Assembly (NCBI RefSeq): GCF_017084525.1
Contig: NZ_CP070950.1
Span: 3,410,001 to 3,474,000 of the forward strand
From: Conexibacter sp. SYSU D00693
Lineage (GTDB): Bacteria; Actinomycetota; Thermoleophilia; Solirubrobacterales; Solirubrobacteraceae
Direction: 5' to 3'
Length of the DNA stretch: 64,000 nt
Below the pieces are notes generated by a model. It ran no database searches. It was given only the letters and a program-made list of their open reading frames with translations, and was not told where the DNA came from. The position numbers and the translations under genes are program-made. Positions 43,386 to 50,488 of the stretch are shown here, piece after piece (the first letter of the stretch is position 1; every line of letters starts with the position of its first letter).

Positions 43386-44386
43386 GGGGCGATCAGCTCC
43401 GCCACGCGCTCGGCGTAGCGGTCGGCGTCGAAGCGGCGGGCGGCCTCGCGGGCGGCGGCGCCGAGCTCGTCGCGGCGGGCGAGCGCCTCGACGGTGCGGC
43501 GGGCGAGGGCGTCGACGTCGCCGACCGGGACCAGGAAGCCGTCGACGCCGTCGGTCACGACCTCGGGGAGGCCGTCGACGTCGCTGGCCACGACCGGCAC
43601 GCCGGCGGCCATCGCCTCGCTGAGCACCGTCCCGAACGGCTCCTCCCGCGACGGGGCGACGAGGACGTCGAGGTGGCCCATGACGCCCGCGGCGTCCGGC
43701 ACCCAGCCGACGTGCTCGACCTCGTGGCTGCCGGCGACCTGCTGGGCGTAGTCGGGGTCCGACCCGTAGGGATCGGCCCCGACGAGGACGACGCGCGCGT
43801 CGGGCCGCGCGGCGCGGATGGCCGGCGCGGCGCGCACGAGGTCCAGCGGGCCCTTGCGCGGCTCGATGCGCCCGACGAAGCCCACGACCGGGCGGCCGTC
43901 GCCGGCGCCCTGCCACGGGGCGGGCGCGGGCGCGACGTCGAGCTCGACGGGGCAGTGCACGACGTGGGCGTCGAGGCCGCTGAGCCGGTCGGCCACGGCC
44001 TGGGAGTCGGCGAGCACCACGTCAGCCTGGTGCCAGTGGCGCGGCACCCGCGTGACCATGTCGTGCACGTGCAGGACCGTCCGGCGTCCGCGCAGCGCCG
44101 GCAGCAGCCGTCCCGCGACCGTCCCGTTGAGGTAGACGACGTCGACGTCCTTGGTCAGCCGCCGCGCCCGCGGCCACGACGCGACGGCCCGCGCGCCGGC
44201 GCCCGACGCCAGGCCGCCGCAGTCGAGCGTCTCGGCCGGGAAGCCCGCGTCCGAGAGGGGTCCGGGCTCGGGCGTGGTCAGCGCGACGTCCCAGCCGCGA
44301 TCGCGCAGGCGGCGGCCCAGGCGCAGGAAGCCGACCTCCGCGCCACCCGGATGGGCGACCTGCATGACGCCGAGCACGCTCGTCAC
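43382..44386 (-). CDS. GT4-type glycosyltransferase
   Basis: A 334-residue GT-B enzyme (GVMQVAHPGGAEVGFLRLGR, VVYLNGTVAGRLLPALRGRR, PVVGFVGRIEPRKGPLDLVR, REEPFGTVLSEAMAAGVPVV). GTG start at 44384-44386 chosen because it overlaps the upstream stop by 4 bp (GTGA) and gives the usual N-terminal strand. Donor sugar unknown. Confidence 0.9.
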   Translation of the reverse strand: MTSVLGVMQVAHPGGAEVGFLRLGRRLRDRGWDVALTTPEPGPLSDAGFPAETLDCGGLASGAGARAVASWPRARRLTKDVDVVYLNGTVAGRLLPALRGRRTVLHVHDMVTRVPRHWHQADVVLADSQAVADRLSGLDAHVVHCPVELDVAPAPAPWQGAGDGRPVVGFVGRIEPRKGPLDLVRAAPAIRAARPDARVVLVGADPYGSDPDYAQQVAGSHEVEHVGWVPDAAGVMGHLDVLVAPSREEPFGTVLSEAMAAGVPVVASDVDGLPEVVTDGVDGFLVPVGDVDALARRTVEALARRDELGAAAREAARRFDADRYAERVAELIAP

Positions 44387-45279
44387 GACGGCGCCACCCG
44401 CCGCTCGCGGAAGAACGCGCGGATCTCGTCCTCGGGGTGCGCATCGTCGTTCTTGACCGAGTGCACCACGCCGAAGCCGCGTGCGGCGAGCTCCGGCGGC
44501 GCGGCGACGAGGCCGACGTGCTGCAGGCCGAAGACCGCGTGGAGGTCGACGAGGTCGAAGCCCAGCGCGGTGGCGAAGGTGCCGAGCAGGACGTCGTCGC
44601 CGAAGAGCGTGCGCAGCCAGCGCTCCGGGCGCTCGAGCGCGCCGGCACCGGCGAGCGCGGCGAGGAACGGCGCGCTGATCGCGCAGCCCGCCGCCATGCA
44701 GTGCGCGCCCGGCCGGGGCGCGCCCGCGCGCGCCACCGCGCGGCGGACGACGTCGCGCGCGAGCGGATCGGCGAGGTCGACGTGGCGGCGGCCCAGCGGC
44801 GGCCGGCGCCACAGCCAGACGCGGCGCGCGTGCTTGCGCACCACCGGGTCCCACCAGTCGAGGTTGCGCTCCTCGCCGCCGCAGGTCCGGTGGCAGGACC
44901 CGAGGACGCCGGCCTGCGGGTGCTCCGCGAACGCCGCCTCGACGCGGTCGGCGACCGGCCCGATCACCAGCGCGTCGGTGTCCAGTCGCAGGACCCAGGC
45001 CCCCGGCCGGGCGCGGTGCGCCCACGCCAGCGCGGTGAAGGTCGCGGTGCACGTCCCGCCGAGCGTCCCGATGCCGCGGCCGCGGCGCGGGGACTCGAGG
45101 ACCGCGGTCGCCGCCGGCAGCGTGCGGCGCGCCTGCGGCTCGTCGTCCACCAGCACGACGTCGGTCGTGCGGGGCTCGTGCGCGCGCAGGGCGTCGAGCA
45201 GGTCGGCTGCGCGCTCGACCTCCTGCCTGCCGGGTCCGACCGGGATGGCGGTGACGAAGGCTGGCACGCCGGGCGCCAC
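44383..45279 (-). CDS. GT-A-like putative glycosyltransferase
   Basis: A 298-residue protein. FVTAIPVGPGRQEVERAADL, VVLVDDEPQARRTLPAA and the Asp-x-Asp-like WVLRLDTDALVIGPVADRV suggest a GT-A nucleotide-sugar domain. The later FGDDVLLGTFATALGFDLVD resembles an acceptor/base loop. CHRTCGGEERNLDWWDP is cysteine-containing and unusual. It does not match a family that I can name. GTG start at 45279; GTGA overlap with the next gene supports co-translation within the glycosyltransferase operon. Confidence 0.7.
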   Translation of the reverse strand: MAPGVPAFVTAIPVGPGRQEVERAADLLDALRAHEPRTTDVVLVDDEPQARRTLPAATAVLESPRRGRGIGTLGGTCTATFTALAWAHRARPGAWVLRLDTDALVIGPVADRVEAAFAEHPQAGVLGSCHRTCGGEERNLDWWDPVVRKHARRVWLWRRPPLGRRHVDLADPLARDVVRRAVARAGAPRPGAHCMAAGCAISAPFLAALAGAGALERPERWLRTLFGDDVLLGTFATALGFDLVDLHAVFGLQHVGLVAAPPELAARGFGVVHSVKNDDAHPEDEIRAFFRERRVAPS

Positions 45280-45304
45280 GGTACCGGTCGGGCGTGGTCG
45301 CCCG

Positions 45305-46576
45305 TCAGCGCTCGAGGCGCCCGAGCCCGCGCGCGCCGAGCACCCCGCCGGCCGCCAGCGCCACGAGCACGGGCTCGAGCGGCGCGCGGTAGCGCGTGCC
45401 CGCGTCGGCGGTGTAGACCACCGACGCGGCGAGCGCCGAGGCCGCCAGCGCGAGCACGACGCCGCGCCGCCCGGTCTGCCACAGCCGTCGCAGGCCCAGC
45501 GCGGCGGGGAGCAGCAGCAGCCAGTAGAGGCCGAGCCCGATGCCCGTCACCGCGCGGGTGCGACCCTCGAACGCCGCGTCGTCCAGCGACTGCGACGGCG
45601 GGTCGACGTCCCAGAGCCGGACGATCCCGTTGTGCCAGAACGCCTTGGCGACGCCGCCCGGGTGGTCCTTGGCCCACTCGCGCGCCCGCGAGCTCAGCTC
45701 GGCCCGGAACTCGCCGTCGCTCAGGCGCCGGGGCTCGCCGAGCAGGACGTCCCGGTCGCGCGACACGAACGGCCGCCACTTGTAGGGGTAGTTCGGGTCG
45801 TTCGCCGCGTCGTCGTTGAACGTCCCGTAGGCCGCGGCGTCCTGCACGCTCAGGGGCACCCAGTGCGAGTCGTCGACGCTGTGGTTGCGCAGCGTCCAGG
45901 GGACGACGCACAGCACCGCGATGGCGCACACCGCGGCCGTCCGGACGATGCCGCCGCGGGCGCCGTCGGTCGCCCACCAGGCGAGCAGCAGCGCCGGGAC
46001 GACGAACAGCGACGACGGCCGCGTGAGCAGGAGCAGGCCGAGCAGGAGGCCGGCGCCGACGACGACCTTGCGCGTCGGCCGGCACGTCAGCGCGAGCACG
46101 AGCATGCCGACGGTCATCGGGATCGCCAGCGACTCCGAGTACATCCGGACCTCGAACTGCCAGACGTTCGGGTGCACGGCGACGACGAGGGCGGTGGCGA
46201 CGGCCGCGGCCGGGCCGAAGAGCCGGCGGGCGAGGACGAAGGCGAGGACGACGACCAGCGGCGACAGCAGGACCGCCTGGACCGCGAAGAGGCGGTCCGG
46301 GTTCGTGCCGAGGACCTCGTAGACCAGGCCCGCGAAGACCTGGTAGACGGGCGTCTTCTGGAAGGACTCGTGCGGGACGCCGTACGGGACCGTCGACCAG
46401 AACCACCTGCCCTGCGTCTGCAGGACGGCGCTGGCGTGGTAGGCGGGCTCGTCGCCCACGAGCTGGTGGCCGCGCGTCGACGCGATGTAGATGAGCCGGA
46501 CGGCCCACCCCAGCACGATCGCGCCCACCAGCGCCCGGCGCTCCACGAGCGACAGCGACGTCAGCCACCCCCTCAC
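45305..46576 (-). CDS. GT39/ArnT-like membrane glycosyltransferase
   Basis: A 423-residue polytopic protein of the GT-C type. GWAVRLIYIASTRGHQLVGDEPAYHAS contains the acidic loop (GDEP) expected after the first membrane segment. FQKTPVYQVFAGLVYEVLG and the repeated hydrophobic segments match the dolichyl-phosphate-mannose protein mannosyltransferase-like (PMT_2) family. It would use a polyprenyl-phosphate sugar, perhaps made by the GT2 enzyme at 35879. The GTG at 46576 is chosen: the frame is open to 46696 but that extension is just the repeat elements. It lies 25 bp before the GT-A-like gene. Confidence 0.85.
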   Translation of the reverse strand: MRGWLTSLSLVERRALVGAIVLGWAVRLIYIASTRGHQLVGDEPAYHASAVLQTQGRWFWSTVPYGVPHESFQKTPVYQVFAGLVYEVLGTNPDRLFAVQAVLLSPLVVVLAFVLARRLFGPAAAVATALVVAVHPNVWQFEVRMYSESLAIPMTVGMLVLALTCRPTRKVVVGAGLLLGLLLLTRPSSLFVVPALLLAWWATDGARGGIVRTAAVCAIAVLCVVPWTLRNHSVDDSHWVPLSVQDAAAYGTFNDDAANDPNYPYKWRPFVSRDRDVLLGEPRRLSDGEFRAELSSRAREWAKDHPGGVAKAFWHNGIVRLWDVDPPSQSLDDAAFEGRTRAVTGIGLGLYWLLLLPAALGLRRLWQTGRRGVVLALAASALAASVVYTADAGTRYRAPLEPVLVALAAGGVLGARGLGRLER

Positions 46577-46599
46577 GGCGCGGGATCTTCCCAGGGCCG

Positions 46600-46630
46600 T
46601 GCGACAAAGGGGACAGTCCCCTTCGTCGCA
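46600..46630. repeat. Palindromic repeat, copy 3
   Basis: TGCGAC-aa-AGGGGAC-a-GTCCCCT-tc-GTCGCA, a 31-bp palindrome centred on 46615. The core matches the copies at 34066 and 34165; the outer arms differ but remain complementary. Confidence 0.8.
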
Positions 46631-46663
46631 GCGCGGGGCACGCGGCGCTGGCGCCGCGGCGGC

Positions 46664-46696
46664 GTGCGAAGAAAGGGACAGTCCCCTTCTTCTCAC
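46664..46696. repeat. Palindromic repeat, copy 4, just upstream of a promoter
   Basis: GTG-c-GAAGAA-a-GGGAC-a-GTCCC-c-TTCTTC-t-CAC, centred on 46680. It ends 7 bp before the TAGCGT hexamer of the next gene. Confidence 0.8.
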
Positions 46697-46703
46697 GGGG
46701 CGC

Positions 46704-46709
46704 TAGCGT
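46704..46709 (+). promoter_or_regulatory. Putative -10 element (TAGCGT), leaderless gene
   Basis: TAGCGT ends 9 nt before the GTG at 46719. Confidence 0.4.
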
Positions 46710-46718
46710 CGCGGCGGC

Positions 46719-47732
46719 GTGCGGGTGCTGATCGACACCTCCTACGCCGCCCGGGGGCCGAGCGGCACGGGGACCTACCTGCGCGAGCTCGTCGCGGCGC
46801 TGCCCGGGGCGGGGGTCGACGTCGTGACCGCGGCCGACGTCGGGCGCCCGCCGCCCGGGGGTGGCGGCTGGCGCAGCGCGGCGAACGTCGCCCGCGACGC
46901 GGCGTGGCTGCACCTCGAGCTCGAGCGCCGCGCGCGCAGCACGAAGGCCGACGTGGTCCACCACGCGCTGCCGGCCCACAGCACCCGGATCGCCGCGCCC
47001 CAGGTCGTCACCGTCCACGACGTCGCCTTCCTCGCGCGCCCGGACCTCTTCGACCCCCGCTGGGCGCGCCTGGCCGCCACCGCCCACCGCCGCGCGGCGC
47101 TCGCCTCCAGCGCCGTCGTGGTGCCCAGCGAGGCGACCCGCCGCGAGCTCCTGCACGCCTGGCCGCTGTCGGCAGGCCGCGTCGTCCTCGCGCCGCACGG
47201 CGCCCACGTCGAGCCGGTCCCCGAGGGCCGCGGCGAGCACCTGCTCTACGTCGGTGACGATGAGCCGCGCAAGGACCTCGGCACGCTCCTGCGCGCCCAC
47301 CGCGCCCTCGGCCCCCGCGCGCCCCGGCTCGTCCTGGCCGGCGCGCCCCGCCGCCGCCACGAGGACCCGAACACCGACTGGGTCGTGCGTCCGAGCCGCG
47401 ACCGGCTGCGCGACCTCCAGACCCGCGCCCTCGCCCTCGTGCACCCCGCCGTCCACGAGGGCTTCGGCCTGACCGTCCTGGAGGCGATGGCCGCCGGCGT
47501 CCCCGTCGTCGCCGCCGCCAGCGACGCGGTCGCCGAGGTCACCGACGGCGCGGCCCTCCTCGTCCCCCCCGGCGACCCGCACGCCCTCACCGACGCCCTG
47601 CGCACCGTCCTGGAGGACGCCGACCTGCGCGCGCGCCTGCGGACCCACGGCCTCGAGCGCGCCGCCCAGCTCACCTGGGCCGCGTCAGCCCGCGCCCACG
47701 CCGCGGCGTACTCCGGCGCCCGGGCCGCGTAG
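46719..47732 (+). CDS. GT4-type glycosyltransferase
   Basis: A 337-residue GT-B enzyme (VLIDTSYAARGPSGTGTYLR, VVTVHDVAFLARPDLFDPRW, HLLYVGDDEPRKDLGTLLRA, VHEGFGLTVLEAMAAGVPVV). The glycine-rich acceptor loop near the N-terminus resembles mannosyl/rhamnosyl GT4 enzymes. GTG start at 46719. Its TAG stop is also the first half of the TAGGGT hexamer before the next gene. Confidence 0.9.
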   Translation: MRVLIDTSYAARGPSGTGTYLRELVAALPGAGVDVVTAADVGRPPPGGGGWRSAANVARDAAWLHLELERRARSTKADVVHHALPAHSTRIAAPQVVTVHDVAFLARPDLFDPRWARLAATAHRRAALASSAVVVPSEATRRELLHAWPLSAGRVVLAPHGAHVEPVPEGRGEHLLYVGDDEPRKDLGTLLRAHRALGPRAPRLVLAGAPRRRHEDPNTDWVVRPSRDRLRDLQTRALALVHPAVHEGFGLTVLEAMAAGVPVVAAASDAVAEVTDGAALLVPPGDPHALTDALRTVLEDADLRARLRTHGLERAAQLTWAASARAHAAAYSGARAA

Positions 47733-47735
47733 GGT
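47730..47735 (+). promoter_or_regulatory. Putative -10 element (TAGGGT) containing the upstream stop codon
   Basis: TAGGGT ends 10 nt before the ATG at 47746; its TAG is the stop codon of the preceding glycosyltransferase. Confidence 0.4.
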
Positions 47736-47745
47736 CTGGCGCCAG

Positions 47746-48927
47746 ATGAGGATCGCCATCCTCGGCACCCGCGGCATCCCCGCCTCCTACTCCGGCTTCG
47801 AGACCGCCGCCGAGCAGCTCGCCAGCCGCTTCGCCGACCGCGGCCACGAGGTCATCGTCTACTGCCGGCCGCACGTCGTCGACCCCACGCTGGAGGAGTG
47901 GAAGGGCGCGCGCCTGGTCCACCTGCCCACCGTGCGCAACAAGTACCTCGACACGTTCGCCCACACCTTCCTGAGCGCGATGCACGCGTCCCGTCAGGTC
48001 AAGCCCGACGTCGCGCTCTTCTTCATCGCCGGCAACAGCCCGCTGTGCCTCGTGACGCGCTGGCACGGCATCCCGACGGTCATCAACGTCGACGGGCTGG
48101 ACTCCGACCGCTCGAAGTGGCCCGCCTTCGCCAAGCGCTACCTGCGCTTCGCCGAGCGCCAGGCGCCCCGCTGGGCCGACACGGCGATCACGGACTCCCA
48201 CCGGGTCGCCGAGGTCTTCGAGCAGCGCTACGGCCAGCGCATCGGCGTCGTGCCCTACGGCGTCGAGGACCCCGGCCACCACGGCACCGCGACGCTCGAG
48301 CGTCTCGGCCTCGAGCCCGGCCGCTACCTGCTGTTCGTCGGGCGCCTCGAGCCCGAGAACAACCCCCACATCCTCGTCGACGCCTTCGCCCGCATCTCGG
48401 CCGAGCGGGCGCGGGGGATGAAGCTCGTCGTGGTCGGCGGCGCGCCCTACGCCGACGAGTACATCCGCTCGGTGCACCGCAAGGGCGACCCGCGCGTCGT
48501 CTTCCCGGGCTACGTCTTCGGCGAGGGCTACTGGGAGCTCCAGCACCACGCCTACGCCTTCGTGGCCCCGACCGAGGTCGGCGGCACCCACCCGGTGATC
48601 CTCGAGGCGCTGGCCGCCGGCAACTGCGTCGTGGTCAACGACCACGCCCCGAACGTCGAGACGATCGGCGATGCCGGCCTGACCTTCTCCGGCGCCGAGG
48701 GCGTCCCGTCGCTCGTGCGGGTCCTCGAGCGGGTCCTCGACGAGCCCGACCTCGTCGCGTCCTACCGCGAGAAGGCCGTGGAGCGCGCCAAGCGCTACTC
48801 CTGGGACGCGGTGACCGACGAGTACGAGCGGCTGCTCAGCCGGGTGCACCAGGCCGGCTCACACGGACCGCTGCCGCCCGAGCTCGTCGACCTCGACGCG
48901 CCGGGCCCGCTCACGGCCGCACGCTGA
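47746..48927 (+). CDS. GT4-type glycosyltransferase with DUF1972-type N-terminus
   Basis: A 393-residue enzyme. The N-terminus MRIAILGTRGIPASYSGFET is the hallmark of the DUF1972 subgroup (rhamnosyltransferase-type, as in WchF-like proteins). ALFFIAGNSPLCLVTRWHGI and INVDGLDSDRSKWP follow; the C-terminal GT4 domain has YLLFVGRLEPENNPHILVDA and PTEVGGTHPVILEALAAGNC. It likely transfers rhamnose or a related sugar to the growing repeat unit. The 3' end overlaps the convergent glycosidase gene by 17 bp. Confidence 0.92.
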   Translation: MRIAILGTRGIPASYSGFETAAEQLASRFADRGHEVIVYCRPHVVDPTLEEWKGARLVHLPTVRNKYLDTFAHTFLSAMHASRQVKPDVALFFIAGNSPLCLVTRWHGIPTVINVDGLDSDRSKWPAFAKRYLRFAERQAPRWADTAITDSHRVAEVFEQRYGQRIGVVPYGVEDPGHHGTATLERLGLEPGRYLLFVGRLEPENNPHILVDAFARISAERARGMKLVVVGGAPYADEYIRSVHRKGDPRVVFPGYVFGEGYWELQHHAYAFVAPTEVGGTHPVILEALAAGNCVVVNDHAPNVETIGDAGLTFSGAEGVPSLVRVLERVLDEPDLVASYREKAVERAKRYSWDAVTDEYERLLSRVHQAGSHGPLPPELVDLDAPGPLTAAR

Positions 48928-50488
48928 ACGGCGCGATCCGGCTCTGGCGCAGCCCGCCGTCCGGGTGGCGCCAGCGCAGCCGCACGCTGCCCGAGCGGCG
49001 GACCGTGATCCGCGTGTCGACGTAGCCGCGCGTCGTGCCGGTCACCGTCCTGGCGACGCGGAAGCGCTTGGCGCCGCGGGAGCGCACGAGCACCTGGACC
49101 TTGGGCCGGCCCTTCGCCGCCCGGGCCAGCCCCCACACCCGCAGCGACCGGCCGCGCAGCTTGGGCGACGGCAGCCAGATCGGCGTCCCGTAGGACGTGA
49201 AGGCCGGCTTCGGCTTGCCGTCCTGCGTGCGCAGGCCGGTCTGGAACGTCGTGCCGAAGCCGTCGGCCTCGCGCGGCTCGTCGTCGTCGAGCAGGAACTG
49301 CGCGAGTGAGCGCACGCCCTTGTCGCGCCACGTCCGGTACTCGGACTCGTCCAGGAACTTGGCCTGGTTGGCCTGCGAGACGCCGTTGGGGTCGGGCGGA
49401 CGGGTCTGGTAGCCGTACTCGGTGAGGTACAGCGGGATGCCGCCCTTGCGGCCGAACGCCGCGTTGACCTTGCGCAGCAGCGTCGACAGCGCGCTCAGGT
49501 TGGCGATGGTGAAGAAGTCCCGGTCGCCGGGCGAGGCCGAGGGCGAGCGCACGAGCTCGTAGGGGTGGTGGGCGAAGCCCGTGGCACCGAAGAGCCCGGG
49601 GTGCTCGCTCATGACCTTCTTGGCGTCGCCGTCGACCGGGCAGCCCAGCAGCTCGGCGGTCGAGCCCTTGAGCGTCTTGAGGTCGTCGCCCAGGCAGTAC
49701 AGGCGGCGGATGAACGGCCCCGGCGCGATGGCGCGCGACTCGCCCTTGACCCGCACGCCCTTGGGCGCGGTCTCGCCGATGAGGATCGTGTCGTGCTCGT
49801 GGCCGGTGGAGCGCAGCGCCGCGACGCCCTCGTCGACGAGCGCGCGGTAGATCCGCGGGCTCGTCTCGATCTGCGCGTCGGCGCTGCGCGGGTCCTTGGC
49901 CCACTGCGGCGTCAGCCAGCCCGGCTGGTTGGGCTCGTTCCAGATCGACCAGCTCTCCACGCGCGGCAGCGGCCGGCCGTCGCCGCCGGTGAAGCTCCCG
50001 CCGTAGCGCTTGCCCGCCGCCTGCAGGAACTGGCCGTAGGCCTTGGCGTCGGGGTCGAAGGTCTCGTCGAGCTCGGCCCGCTCGGGCGTGCCGGTCGCCC
50101 AGTCGGGGGCGGGCCCGGAGACCGTGAGGTTCACCTTGATGCCGCGGGCCTGCGCCTCGCGGATCACGAGGTCGTGGCGGTCCCACACGCCCTGGGGGTA
50201 CGCCCCCGGGTCGGTCGCGTCGAAGCCGTCGACGTCGACGTCCTGCTCGGGCAACGGGGCGATCGTCCGCCACAGCAGCGACAGGCGCAGCCGGTCGACG
50301 CCGAGCGCGGCCATCGTGTCCAGCGTCTCGGAGACCTGCGCGGGCTCGCCGTGGAGCAGCAGGTCGTCGTCCTGGAAGACGGACTCCTGGGTGGAGGACG
50401 CGAGCGCGGCCGTCGGGGCGACGGCGGGCACGGTGGCGACAGCGGCCGCCGCGAGCGCGGCGGCGAAGGACAGGCGGAGGTGGTTCAT
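48911..50488 (-). CDS. Secreted clan-A glycoside hydrolase (GH5/GH39-like)
   Basis: A 525-residue protein with a signal peptide (FAAALAAAAVATVPAVAPTA). A TIM-barrel of clan GH-A: acid/base Glu185 in SIWNEPNQPGW and nucleophile Glu357 in LYLTEYGYQT. VDRLRLSLLWRTIAP and FAHHPYELV are further barrel blocks. The C-terminal ~90 residues are a basic beta domain (LVRSRGAKRFRVARTVTGTT) similar in style to other exoproteins here. The substrate is unknown; position after the ligase-like gene suggests it acts on the same glycan. ATG at 50488 overlaps the upstream stop by one base (TGATG). Confidence 0.85.
   Translation of the reverse strand: MNHLRLSFAAALAAAAVATVPAVAPTAALASSTQESVFQDDDLLLHGEPAQVSETLDTMAALGVDRLRLSLLWRTIAPLPEQDVDVDGFDATDPGAYPQGVWDRHDLVIREAQARGIKVNLTVSGPAPDWATGTPERAELDETFDPDAKAYGQFLQAAGKRYGGSFTGGDGRPLPRVESWSIWNEPNQPGWLTPQWAKDPRSADAQIETSPRIYRALVDEGVAALRSTGHEHDTILIGETAPKGVRVKGESRAIAPGPFIRRLYCLGDDLKTLKGSTAELLGCPVDGDAKKVMSEHPGLFGATGFAHHPYELVRSPSASPGDRDFFTIANLSALSTLLRKVNAAFGRKGGIPLYLTEYGYQTRPPDPNGVSQANQAKFLDESEYRTWRDKGVRSLAQFLLDDDEPREADGFGTTFQTGLRTQDGKPKPAFTSYGTPIWLPSPKLRGRSLRVWGLARAAKGRPKVQVLVRSRGAKRFRVARTVTGTTRGYVDTRITVRRSGSVRLRWRHPDGGLRQSRIAPFSVRP

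Noticed and set aside
46577-46696. A 40-residue N-terminal extension of the GT39-like gene (start at 46696).
   Set aside because: The extra residues are a translation of the two palindromic repeats and contain no signal or membrane segment; GTG 46576 gives the normal N-terminus.
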